From Phallusia mammillata (lineage: Eukaryota; Chordata; Ascidiacea; Phlebobranchia; Ascidiidae): a stretch of 64,000 bases of DNA. The notes below the pieces were generated by a model. It had not been told where the DNA came from, did no database searches, and worked only from the letters and a program-made list of their open reading frames with translations. The stretch covers positions 102,830-166,829 of the forward strand of contig QLIY01000022.1 in the NCBI GenBank assembly GCA_003260075.1, in the 5' to 3' direction. Shown one piece after another: positions 40,091 to 53,700 of the stretch; positions within the stretch are counted from its first letter, which is position 1; the number at the start of each line of letters is the position of its first letter. The position numbers and the translations under genes were made by a program.

Positions 40091-40151
40091 ATCGAAAACC
40101 GGATTCGAACTCCGTTCAGCCTCATTAACTATGAGGATCGCACCAACCGGC
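40091..40151 (-). repeat. tRNA-like fragment (possible SINE head)
   Basis: The reverse complement begins GCCGGTTGGTGCGATCC and contains AGTTCGAATCC, close to a polymerase III B-box, with a hairpin CCTCAT/ATGAGG between them. The 5' and 3' ends do not pair as an acceptor stem, so it is not a functional tRNA. No second copy was noticed in the window. Confidence 0.3.
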
Positions 40152-43100
40152 GTGAAATTAATTGCACAAGCACAAAAGCCACAAGCAAACACACAAAGGC
40201 GGTAGGCTCTTTGGAAAACATAGAAGTTTTTCACATCATGTCAGGAGTTTGACAAAATTCAGCAAAACGAAGACGGATTGTTCGGTTTGCAAAATGGGAT
40301 CATGCGCATTCTTGCGAAGCAAAAAGTGGTGATGTGTCATCCATGCATGAATGAGCATAGGACTGGTGGATCAGGACTTCACAAACATGCGTGATTCTTG
40401 GCAATAACAGCACGCATAGCCTCAGGTTTGGCAATGACCAGTGCGGCGAGTCCCCAAAATAGAGGCTGATCTATTGTTGTGATGACTGATGTACTATCAG
40501 GCCAAATTATCAGCAGTAATGTTTTCGCGAAATTTCCATCGTCGGGTGAGCAAGGTTTGGCCACCTGCAGTCTGACTTGGCAAAATGGGTGGCCCCATTG
40601 TTTTTCGTGTGATAGCATGTGAGCAGGGTGCTGAGCACGTGATTGTGGGTGGGACGAAGTACTACGCAAACATTCGCTGGCAATGTAGCGTGACTCCAAA
40701 AAAGCATTCGGCGCCAATATTTAGCGGCAAACTACAATGCAACGTCTGTAAGATTCTCGATAACCGTTTTTTCCCAAGGTCTTATTTGACATTTGAACAC
40801 ATTTGAACAAACATTTTTTTAAGGGTGATTGTGTCACAGTTCTTCTATTTACGCCCAGAATTGTCAGTTTTCATGCACGTTATCTTTCAGTGTCTATTCT
40901 CGCTCCAAATGGGATTGGGAGCTTCTATAACTGCATGAAATGCCAAACCTTAATATCGCGATAAATGCAATTTCCTTTTTATAATGTATGCACTTTTTTC
41001 AGGTGTGCTATTTTTCATTAAGGAGCGCTCAATTAGGCAAAGTGGGTCGAACAGGCGAACACGCCTCTGGCTTCGACGCGCGATATTTGCACAGTTTTAT
41101 CCACCGAGATCAAGCGGCCAAAAGTAAACGAAACAGTAGACAGGCGCAGCTTACGCATCAAAGGCGTGAAGAGCCCTGATGCAGGAGTCGGTAAAAGATT
41201 GGTAGTCTGCTTTCTAGCGAAATCGTGTTTTCGGGTGTCTAAAGGCATTTGCTTTACAATAAATCAAGCTGATGAAATGTGGATGGGGTAGGATAGGCGG
41301 GCACTTATTTCCACGCGTAGATTGGCAACCCGAGATTGAATCGATTTTTCTTTGCGCGAAAAGAATGAGCTTTTTTGGCTCGCCGCCAAATTCAACAAGG
41401 CCGGTTTGCAGTTCATCAATTTAAATGCACTTCTACACAAAATTGACATTTTTCTTCGTATTTATCTGTATTGGGTTGTCAGGCACTGTTGAAGCGTGCA
41501 TTGATGGGGTAAACGCAGAATTCGACAAATTTATGCAGCAAATAACGTTTTGCCCGTAAATTGCATCAGCCAAAGATGGTAAACGTTTTCAACTTAAATT
41601 TAGGTGATTGAAATTTCTGGGGTAAATTCCGCAAAAACAAGTTTCGCTTTCAAATTCCAAACCTCACATAGGCTAATACTCGGGATATTTACCGAAAAAC
41701 ATTCATCATTTCCCATAAAATACGATCGTCAATCTGACTTACAATGTCAACGTTTGTTGAAGTTTGTCAAATTTAAAATCGTCACGCATTGGTTTGAATG
41801 ACGTCAATCCGGTGGAAGTTCATTCTAAACTACGTCCGTCAGCAAATACGCAAAGACAATGTACACATGTTATCAGTTTCCCAAATGACGTCCATGTACA
41901 TCGTTCAAATGATATTGACAACGCTGATGTAACGGATTTACATAATTACGAGTCCTAAACGGTATAACTTTGCATTTCCTTGTCCAGTCATCCGAATTTT
42001 GTTCAGTCACCTATATTTGTTCACATGTCAGAACGGATTAAGTTAAGCCAAGCGTGACTAAGAACAATTTGAGGGACATAGCGGTCAGAAGGTCAGGTGT
42101 CCGAGATAAAATCGCCATTGATATGAATGAGTTAGGGTCATGGGATGTGCAAACTACGACGTGACCTTCGAGAAAGCGCCTATTCCCCGATAAAATACTC
42201 GTCCAGTGATGGACAGCGACATGTCCACTAACCGAGTCCAAATGCTTGACCAGTTGGAGGAAAACGCCGCAACACTGAAGTGTGATGTGTTTGACGATAA
42301 ACAAGTGGACAACTCAAAGACGTTTTGTTACATTTTTAGCAAAAAGGTCACTTCTACTTGGCTTACATCCATTAAGGAAGAGCAAATATAAAATTCAGAT
42401 CCAACCTCAACTTGTTTTGTTCGTGCAAAATTTTTCGGCAACTCTTTTTTTTCCTAATTGATAATAACATACTTTCAGAAACCAACTTGTCCAAACTAAT
42501 TTTTTACTGTTTCCGGAAAAGACGTTTTGAGCCGCTTCATTTCATTCAGAGCATTTTAAAAGCCGGGAATACGACACTAAGCAAATAGCAACGGACAAAA
42601 GTTTCGAACGCGTCCTCTGCGTTTCGACTTGACTCCGAAAAGGGGAAACCGACTTGGTTGAAACAACGTTTCCAATTTGTCAATGAGACACTAATCAAAT
42701 TGTTCAAAGAAAGCAAAGTGCTTCTCGAAATACCCAAGCTACCAAAATTAGGTTTAACTTATAAAAACAGTATAAATACAGCTACTGACAAAGGTATAAT
42801 GTTGGCAAATTATCGAGATGTATAAAGAACTTGGTAAATGGGGTATATGTAGCTAAAGTGCAAAAATTGTTTGGCCGCAGCACAAATGGATTTACATTTA
42901 GAAGTATCATTCGCGAATTGCCGCGGTAAATTGCTCATGGCCGGGTAGTAATGGACTTCGTCTTAACGGCAACAATCTTTCAATCTGGGCCTTCTAAAGC
43001 GGGACAGAAATGCGCAAGCGAGTAACACCTTCCTGGGAAGAACGTGAAATGCCAGTGAGGTTTGTCAGCTGTTATCGTGTGTTTACCTCAAAAAACAACA

Positions 43101-46100
43101 CAACACTACTGATGGAAACCATGGGCGCATCATGCTACAACATGTTTCTGTTTGTGAACTTTGTTTAGAAACAGTGATGTGTGTTTATCAGATAAAGAAA
43201 ATAATCGTCGGGCACAGTTTACCGTATACATCACGTGGGAATTCAACATCGCAAATATTTTAGTGGTATATACTCACAAAAATAGTAGTAAGTGTGACCG
43301 GGTTTGAAAACAAATCCAACGGGACTTGGGCTTCTTTTCTGAAACTTTGTTGTCAATTTCGTTTCATGCTCAGGATCAAAACATCGAAGTATTGTTCGTT
43401 CTCCTAAAAAAAGTTCAAAATAAAATTTTTAATGCATTTTAGAAAATGCTCATATTGAAGTGTCTTTTCTTAGCTAGATATACAGAGGTGACACCAGCAC
43501 TGCTTTGTAGCTAATTTTCATCACCTCTGTGCCTATTAAAGGATCACAAATTTGGTCGGAAGTTGCATTTCTGTTAAATGTTTTGGGTAATATCACGTAA
43601 GGTTTGTTTTAAAAACGGATTTATACAACCGCCGTATAAACATCGTCAACAAGTAATTCCGTCGCTACATTTACATCATTAGAGCCGGATTGTTAAAACA
43701 AAACAAGCAAGAAAATACACGGGTTTAAAGTGATGTAAGTGACATCAGTAACACAGCGTCGGTACCTTATAATGCTCCCACTTACAAAAAAATGTTGTAA
43801 AGTGAATTCCTACACAAACTTACAAAGAAAATCAATCAACTTAAGCAACTGCACGACCAGATAGTTGGTGCCATTTTTTTCCAAGGGACCAAAAAATTAA
43901 AGGGTTAAAATCTATCGGGGTTATAAGGGCATTGAGTTATATCACAACATCAAGTACACATCACATGAAAGACTAATCCTACAGAAAAGCTCAGGGCATT
44001 GTGTATAAGATGTCATGGCCGAAATCAGACACCAATCATCCGGCCTTGCGCTTATTTACGTGCTGATCGTTATCAACAGCGGACCGAACATGGAGCATTT
44101 ACGGGACAAGCGCCTGTACTGAGTTGTAAATTGTGTAATGCGAAGCTACACGGAAGAAGTGTCGAGACGATGCGAGCGAGATAGAAAAGATGGCGACCTT
44201 CGCAGTAAGCGTGATTGAGACTGAGATATCATTCCACGCAGAGCAAGTAACTCGCAAAAAATCGCCTCAACAGAGTGCTGCATTTCAAATCTGCAAATTG
44301 TGTGGCTGCAGAAAACTTAAGGTGTTTTTAAAATGTCGGTTGAAATTAAGCTATTGATCCCTGCTCACTGGTCGTGGTGAGATTTATAACCGTTTTGGTG
44401 CCAAGCCAAGTAAAAATATCTCCATAATAACGACTCGCTCTTGCAAAATGCTAAACGTATTACGACATATTTCACAATGCAATTGAAATGCAATCTCACT
44501 CTTTAACAGTTTTATCTTTCAGAGGTCGAACAAATGCCCTAGGTCATATATTGAAATGCCTCGTGAAAAATGCCTAATTGAAACTTTAACTATAAAACAA
44601 AATTTTAATTCGCATTCAAGTTTGGTAGTTTTAAGTATCGTTTTTAGGCAAATAATAAAGGCCGGTATTGGGTTGAAACCTTACATGAAGATGCCATGCG
44701 ACCTTTAGGGGTCTCAGAGCTCTAAATGTCAGTATAATGACTCATGGGGGTGCTTAAAAGGAAATAATTATTTTCTACGGTTTTCATTGTATAAAGGATT
44801 TTATATGCTCCACAAAGTCTTTGAAAGACATATTTAACTTACTTTACCAAAAGTGTAAGGGTTCCGGTATTCCAAAAACTTTGAAACTTTTGCAAAAATA
44901 TTGGGTTGCACCAACTTATTGGTAACAAGTTTCCCCTAAAGGTTATCTGGAAACAATGCGCAGCACTGAATGCATGGCTCGAAAAATGGAATAATAACCC
45001 AATCTATTCGCTGCAGGATCACTTACTTGTTGCAGTGCATTGGGTAAACTCTTCCTTTGTTACGTTGAAGAGTTCAATCAACAAGTGTCTGTTCGTGCTG
45101 CGGTGACGCTTGTGAACAGACGTATATGGGCATATGATGTCCAACCAGTCGTCCACATCCACTTCGAGATGCATGATGCCTTTTCCCAAACTTCAATAAA
45201 GAAAAAACTGTATTCACTACATTGTAATGGTTTATTAAAGCTGCTATAATTCCGCTTATAGTCGATACAATAAAACCACGAGTCCATGGAAGGTTTTGCT
45301 ATGCTGTGGAATTAAAGCCCAAAAACCTAAAATTTGCGGAATTATGACCGTTTTAGTGGAAACAAAAGTTTTAGTTGCGAGTTTAGCAGTGATCAAGAAT
45401 GCATGGTTTTTAATCCGAGTCGAGTAATCCTATTCATGACACTAAACGGTTTTGGGTCATTCCCAATCACGTTTGGCACGCATGAATTTTTTGCCGAGTT
45501 GTTCAGTTAAAGTTAAACAAACAATTATTCCATTACACAATAAACTAATTGACTTAACCTTTATTCTTTTAATTCTTGTGTGCAGTGGAAAACAGATTTT
45601 TTTGTTTTGTTCGATCGATAAGGTAGAATGCAAAGACAAAAAGGTTTGTGTGAAAATTGCAGATGATGCAATTTTGCTTGTTTCCCATTTTGGGCCAAAT
45701 TAGCCGGGAAAAACAATCTTTTGGCAATCGCACAGTTTTTTTGAAGTCAGTAATCCCTAAATCTTCCCAAAAATGTGTACAACAACTCTGCGAGAACAAA
45801 CAAACTGATTCGGCATTCTCCGTCAACTGATTGGCAGATTTAAATTCGACACAGCAACCAATCCTGGGGTCGACTGGTTAGCAACGTGGAAAGATGGCAA
45901 GATTAAGATAACCCCAGAGGTGAAGAGAACACTTGGTTTCGCGGCGTCTGCTTGTGTTTGCGCTACGTGCCAAGTAGCGATTTTACCATGACAGCGCAGC
46001 CAACAACAGCAAATAGTCACTCTGTCTGCACCTATTACCTAGCATCATCAGCTTTCGGTAGGAATGAATGCGCCGCTAAGTAATCCAGCGCGAAACACTT

Positions 46101-46283
46101 GTCGTCGGCTCACGTGATCCAAAACGCCCCGACCGTCTGCCCCCCGGTAGTACCCAGTCATTAATTGAAACTTTATCAGATTGCAAATCAACAACCATGA
46201 CTTTGGTGAATGTCATGGTAAAAAGGTTGAAATGTTTTTTTGCGCATCATATTTCGAAGAATATTTAAACTAAAAAATTATAA
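40152..46283. other. gene desert, part 2
   Basis: No recognised gene. At 41600-42390 several successive plus-strand frames read like protein (for example NNLRDIAVRRSGVRDK in one frame and STNRVQMLDQLEENA in another) but are broken by stops and cannot be joined with supported splice sites. At 44900-45250 two overlapping frames behave similarly. These may be decayed genes or chance. A 10-bp inverted repeat (ACAGAGGTGA ... TCACCTCTGT) lies at 43482-43530. Confidence 0.3.

Positions 46284-46336
<53 letters not shown>
46284..46336. other. run of 53 G: probable converted gap
   Basis: A G homopolymer with unrelated flanks, read as an assembly gap of estimated size. Confidence 0.6.
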
Positions 46337-46337
<1 letters not shown>

Positions 46338-49300
46338 GCGGAAGAGGCGTCTTAGGATAACAATGGAACCCTATTTTTGCAAAACATGTTCAAACTAAAT
46401 TTACGTCAAAAGAATACTTGACGTAACAATAACGAAGCACACCCTATTGTTTAGGATTACAAGAAGCAACACAACGTATACAATTGTTACGTTGTGCACT
46501 TAATTTTAGACAAAGGTTTTGTGTTCATGCAAGTTGCGAACCACATAATTACTATAACTTCGTGAACGACGGCCCATAAGCAAATGTCGCGAACTATTTT
46601 TATAAACACAACATCATACACACACAAATTGGACGATTGAGTTTTGTTTACATGCCTGAAGGGCTCATTTAATTTCAGCTGTTCGTCGAACTGTGAAAAC
46701 CCGATAAAATCGATACCATGACGACAGTAGTGACTGTGACCCGTGGTAACCTTTACGCAAAGTTGCCTCTACTTATAATCATATTCTTGAACCGAGTAGA
46801 TCGGGGAAAAATCGACGAAATCATCAAACAACGTAATTCCATTTAACGAGATAACAAAAAATGCAATGCAAATAACCCAAAACCACAAATATAACTGTGT
46901 AACGGTTACATGACATAGAATTTATTATTTGTAATGAAATACTGTTTGGAAAATATGTTATTAGAAAAAAATCTAATTAAAAATTTAGACTACGGCGTGT
47001 ACCACACTAAACAAACATATATTTGTACAGATTCGTACAATTGTTCTTTCATGAGAAAATAAAACCAATAAAGCACCTGTAATAATACAAAAAAGGTTTC
47101 GTTCACAAAGGTACTGAGGTTGTTTATGTGAGAGCATTTGAAAAGAGACGAAGCGAATCGTCAATAAACTTCGTAGCATGTGAAATCGAATGTCTCCGTC
47201 ATGCGATAGACAATTTTTGCTTGTTTGAAACGGCAACGCTAAATTCTATTGCCACGCGGTTGAAACCAAACGAATTAAACCGAATTTTTATTTACGAAGT
47301 TCAGTTTACAGTAACAATACTTTAAAATAACTTCAAAGGCAAAATCGAAAGAACAGTGGTTGTTTGGAAGTATCTAATAATAGAATTTTGATCTTTTAAG
47401 AACGTGGGTCGAATAAGGATAAAGTTTATCAGCATTTAGTTTAACAAGGTTCACATTCTTACAAACGCTATCAGCACGGTTTGGTTCACATACAGGTAGC
47501 TTTGTTTGTAAACAAACCACGGCTGTTTACATTTCAGATTACGATAATCTTTTTTGTTTAATGCCCAGTGGCTGTGTGCCTGCAAGTGCTAAAGAAACAA
47601 CTGCAAGCTGTAATTAAACAAACCAACGTTTTTTTTGCTTCGCATAACGTTTTTTTTACCAGTACGCAGGAAATATAAAAATGCCAAAAACATTTATTAT
47701 GTCGTGTTTGCTGAGAATGCGCTTTTTTGCAAAATAACGAGTATATTTGTGATGTTAATATTTGTAATGACTTGCATTGACCCTCAAAACGTATTTGTTT
47801 TTACTTTTATGGCAATTATGCAATCTCATATTGTTCTAACAAACGTTTAGGGCTTCACCACGAAACTTTTCCGTGGCCCGAATTTGAATACAGATTAGTC
47901 TGATTATAATGACAATCATAAACATATCCGTAAGTGGTGCTTCATAAAATTTCTAATTTCTTACGGCATCATACGGTCATACAAACAAGTGACAAATTGG
48001 CAAGAATGTTGCGTTTATGCTTGGCGCTTCACTATATGTTTGACGCGCAAATTTGTTGGCACAACAATCTTGAAAATAACTTAGTCGCTATTTAAACCGA
48101 TTTACGCAAGGCTTAACGGTTCTCGACGAAGGCGCACAAACAATTATACCGACGCCATGGACCTTTTTAGAGGAACGAGGCTCATTGATTTGATCGAAGC
48201 CCAACGCGTTTGCTGTTGCCCGCAATTTTATGTCAAGACTTTCGTCGAAAAATCCGATTATAGAAAGCGACTAGGCTTGTTAACCCAACTCACTCAATTT
48301 TACTGTTCAACACAATGGTGTTGTAGTTGTCAGTCGACTTGTTGCCTTTGCACCCATTCAAGATCAAACCAGGTGCTTTCGATCTTTACAGACGAGTTAA
48401 AACGCATGAAAACTGGAAAGGCCATTGTTCAGCAACCGTGAAATCCATGGTAGAGCAGTTGCGAGTCTCTACACTTTGCGGTTAAGAGTTCTCTGCTAAC
48501 GAAGCAAACTTGGTGGAGTGGTGCACTTTAGCGTATTGTGTAAAATTGAAGCTTTGATTGGCTTTTCAGATTAAAGCACCTCGAACTTTTTAACTGCTCA
48601 GCAAAATCCGTGAATCCACTGTCTATAGATGCTATAGCGAACCCCCATCGGGCTTGTAAAAACAAGAAAATTTTTGGCCGTGAGTCATACAAGTCACACT
48701 ATAGTTTTCACAAACGAAGCACTTAAAACTTGTTCGACGTTAGGTGCGCAAACAGAATACATTAAACTTGTATGACGATTACATGTAACGCTGATAAATA
48801 TAACATGTATCCTTAATGTTGGCCACCTACATATATAACAACCCCTAAATGGAGGAAAGTGTACGAAAAAAATTGGTAATTGCGACCAATAAAGTAGTAC
48901 ATGGATTACCGCAACTACCACAATAACTTGGATCACACAGTAAAAAACGCCCTGCAAATCGCACAAAGAGCCAGTAACTCGACCTAATTAAGTAAACAAC
49001 TTACTACAGGTGAAATTACAGGCAGATAAGGGAGCCAGAAACCCTTGCCGAAATTGACGAACAACTGATTCCGCCCAACTAATCGCTAATCGTTTCTTTG
49101 TGTGGTGAAGTACGAGGTATCTTGTTTCAATTAGATTTGTAACGAATATATGCCGCAAACCAGAACGGACCAAAGACGTTGCAATTGCTATCAGTAACAT
49201 ACAAACATAAATTACCCATTTCCCACGCGAAAATATATGTTTTAAGGTTTCTATTGTACTAACCGTGGTTCAAGTACTGGATCCCATTGAATTTCGAACT

Positions 49301-50584
49301 TGGCGGCGGTCAGAAACCTTGGTCCAAATGCGATGAGAAAAATTGAAGCTACAAATAACATTCTCCCACAATTTTTAATTACAAATGCTAACAACCTATT
49401 GAATCGAAGATAAATCAAAGCGTTATGCACGTGTACATCGCGTAATCAGAACACCATACTTGTTACCTGGTGCAAGTATCAATTAACAGCACTTATGAAA
49501 CTTAAGACTGACTTTGATGCTTAAGAGAGCTGTATGACTAGAAGCACTATTAACAAAATTACATGCAGCAGTTTCTGCACACTGAACAACCTTGCATTGC
49601 TAAAACTTCCTCGCATTACTGTAACACACAGCAAACCTGGTTTTCTTCCCTTCGCTTGAACCGCTGGCAAAAGGGAGATTTTGAGATGTGCGTTCAAGCG
49701 AAGACTCTGTTACAATGCACCACTGCCACATGTGGCAAATTTTCACATTGGGTGATTACCACTTAAAACAGGTCCGGTTCGAAGATGATAGAGTTTGTTT
49801 CAAAACTTTTGTAATTAGTTTTATGGTTGTATGTTGTAACATACCGTATACCACAAAACAGCACAAAAGGTCATGTATATGGAAACGGCCAGCAAACCAA
49901 TTCTACTTTTCACTTTGTCAAATTTAAAAATTAATTTACCGTTATTTTACTTGACTTGTACAACCTATTTTTCACGCTATCCTATCCGTACTATAAATAG
50001 TTTCAATGTGTTATATATAACTATAGTCTATAGACTATAGTCTAGATTAGAACAACTAACTTATGGGCGTTATCGTCACATCATGTTTCCTACACTCTTT
50101 GCACAGGAATAACGATCAATTCAAATTCATTTCAAGTGTTAATCGAGTATCGTTAGCAAATTGAGCATTTGCTCGCTTAGGTAAATTGAACCAATTACAA
50201 AAAAGGAAATTAAATGCATTAAAATGACATTACCATTAATCTGCTATCAGGCAATAAGGCTTCTTCGTCATTGGGTAGGCTTTCTGGTTTCGCCTGGACG
50301 TTGCGCGTTTCAAACGGAAATGACGTTGACTCCAGCTTCGTCGACACGTTAAAGTTTCAAGGATAGTAGAACAGCAGCGAAAACCCTGATTTGTATTTAG
50401 ATGAGCAAATCTGCGTGCAATTACTGCGTTTAGACGTGCAACTCGGCATGTTTCCGTTCATGCGATTCATCATAACGGGTGTTTTATTTTGACTAGCGCA
50501 CAGCGGCGTAGGTCAATTTTTGCAAGAGAAATTATTAGTTGGACTACTTTTCATATTCTTGTGGAGGGTTAAACAACAATCGAT
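46337..50584. other. gene desert, part 3, upstream of the kinase-Kelch gene
   Basis: No recognised gene. An ATG-initiated frame of 94 codons at 48157-48441, with favourable start context GCCATGG, encodes a Cys-rich peptide of no known family (low confidence). A perfect 20-bp palindrome (half-site CTATAGTCTA) is at 50021-50040. The kinase promoter should lie near 50400-50580. Confidence 0.3.
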
Positions 50585-50674
50585 ATGATACAGGCAGGTG
50601 AGCTTGTGACCGTTTTAAGCTCTACCGCTACCGTCGGTTTTGGAAGCTTTGGAAAGGTCCTCGATTGTTATCAT

Positions 50675-50736
<62 letters not shown>

Positions 50737-53700
50737 CTACGGCCGCGTTGCTGTCAAATGTATCCAAATAAATGGAACTGCACAGAGTTTAAGTGAAATA
50801 GAAAACAAGTAAGTTGAATCGTTTAACATTTTGTCCCTCAAAATGTATAAAATACCATTATTATGTCTTATTTCGGCTGATTGAACCCAAACAGTATACG
50901 AACAATAATGAGGCCACCAATTAGCCTTTTAAATACCACCTAACAGTGGTTTGTTGATTGCCATTTATGAAACTGAAAAATAGCTCGGAAATCAAACGTT
51001 TAAACATTCTTTCGTAACTTTTTTTATCAACCTTTTACAAGCGTTTTTATCTTAGAATGGTATTATATCCCTACAATGAAAATAGGAATTACTTTTTCAC
51101 AGTCTTACCAACGGTTTGTCGGAGTTGAAGATGATTAACCATGGGAGTATTGTTCAACTTTATGCTGTAACAGCGTGGTCCTGCAACTTTGGGATTGTTA
51201 CAGAATTCATGGAGGGCGGGAGTCTCAGCGATTTTCTGTCGGAGAGCAATCTTTCCGTTATCCCTTGGTGTTTAAGGTTATGTATAGCACATGACATAAC
51301 AAAAGCGCTATCATTTCTGCACCTGATCGACCCCAAAAAGCCAATAGTCCACGGAAATCTCAAACCACAAAATGTTTTGCTGACTGCCGATTTGCGTGCA
51401 AAAGTGGCTGACGTAGGGCTGGCTCACGTGATGACGTCATCCGGCGCGTCGAATTCTGTTCACAACGGTTCGACAAACCACAGCTCTGTCTTGTACTCCG
51501 CACCCGAGTTGTTAGATGATATCACTATGGAATACACGACTGCAATGGATATTTACAGGTATATTAGTATACATAAGAAAGGCATGGGTTTTCATAAATT
51601 TGAATGTCAACATAAAAAGCAAATGTCTTGCAGCTTTGCGATGGTTGTTTATGAAATTCTTGCAAGAAACCGTGTTTTTCAAAAAGTATCAGGCAATCTT
51701 GCACTGGTTATTTCCACGATTCTAAGCAAGGGACAAAGGCCAGACCAACAACCACTGCGATCTATTCGAGCAAAGATGAAACAAGGTCATCAGGATTTGA
51801 TCATATTTGACGTTTTGTGCAAAACCATGCTGGAATGTTGGGACCAAAATCCAGCATATAGGCCTCACATAAATACTGGTAATTATAATACCTTACTGTA
51901 CAACAACGTTTACTTGACCTGTTTAAGTAATAATGCCAGAGAGTTTAACATATGGTGAATATAATGATTACATATGGTGGATATAATGAGGAATATAATG
52001 ATCACAAATGCAAACCTCTATACAACAACTTTAATCTCAAATAATCGACCCAGTCGATCGATCAGAAAGAGTAATTCGCATGCAAAGTTACTAAAACCTT
52101 TGTAAGATGTTGGTATTACGCTGCACCACACTATTTCGACAGTTGGAAAAGAAATCGGTTGCCATGTTTCTTCAATAAGCGAAACGGAGATGCTACAGGC
52201 CCGATTGTGTGCACTCAACCGTCGCGATCGCAATAGAAACTGGCACTATGACCAAGTTGAACATGTTCCCCTTTCTGAATGTTGGCAGAACGATTTGGCT
52301 TTGAAAAGCCCGCTTTCACCAACCACCAGTGAAGTCGGTATGTGTATAATTACAAAGTACTGGTATGCTTCCAGTAGTATTTTGTTTCTAGAACATGACC
52401 TCTTAAAGCAGTGTTCCCACTTTGTAGCTGCATACTGCTGGCAAAATACTTTTTGTCGGTGCAATTGTTTTTACATTGTAAGTAAAAACTTGAAACTTAA
52501 TGTGCTCTGTGGGGCCGTTTTCCTAAGAAATGAAATCAATGAGGAGGCCAGGCATTATTTACAATTTAAACATGTATAGTAGTTGCACTCTTTAAAAGCA
52601 CTTTTCGCTGTACCCTTTAAAACTCTTTGAAAAAACAAACACTGCCTTGATACTGGTGGGTTCTCAATTTAAACTCAATAACTCCTTTTTTTAAAAACAC
52701 ACGCTGGTTTCGATACCGTCGCTTCATTAATGCACACAAAAACAAGAATACAAGAAACACTCACCAAAAGAGTTTGATACAGTTTAAAATAACATCGATA
52801 TTCCAACGTATTTCAAGAAACAACAAAGTAGAAACCTACCACAACTCGCCGGAAATTGAATAATTGCAATTCGAATTATCAATTTTACTGAATAACACCT
52901 TTTTGACGTCATAGACGGTCCTTGTGTTGTAAGAAAAAGGTGCGTGCAAATGGCGGCAAACGAAGATTTTATGAACCAATATTAGTACTTATTTCAAAAT
53001 GGGTGTTTCACGCAATACACTTTTTAACAAAATAATCTCACTCAAATATAATTGTGTTTAGATTGGCAGTATGTGGACCCGCAACCTTTACAAAAAACAT
53101 CACCTGTAAAAACGGTCGAAGAACTTTCAATCATATTTTTTGTGACCAACGAAGTTCAACAGTGTGATGTTTTCCAGTTTCTTCCCTCTTCGAAAACATT
53201 TGTTGAATTTCCGGTCAGTAGGTTAATACAAAAATCGACATGTTCGTATAGTTTAGTACAGGGGTGCGCAACCTGCGGCCGTACGGCCGCATGCGGCCGA
53301 AAAGACGAGTTTGTGCGGCCGTGAGCACGTTTATCAAATTATGTGTACTGGCGGCCGTAACGTAAATAAGACTCTATTGCTAAATATTTTAATTTTTAAA
53401 TTGCTCTAAACAGTTTTTGTGATACTAAAAAGAGTATTCAGCCTAGAAGCCACATAAGTCGGCCTTTTTATACGCCTATTGTGTGCAAACAATGCGAACA
53501 AAACAGGTGCTACAAACATCACAATGTAGTCTATGCCATCACAAACACTTAAGGCTGTGCAGCTCAATCTGTGGACCAGGTTAGAAATTTGGGCTTTTTG
53601 GGCGTGATTACATGGTGTATATATGATATAAACTAATTTCCTTCAATCAGTAATTTTAAAACAAAAACAAGCAGGTAAATGGCGGCCGTTAGTGAAATAA

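Noticed and set aside
40091-40151. A functional tRNA gene
   Set aside because: B-box-like sequence is present but the ends do not form an acceptor stem.
42590-42825. Stop-free plus-strand stretch with Lys/Leu-rich peptide
   Set aside because: No start codon or splice context and AT-rich composition; length is within chance.
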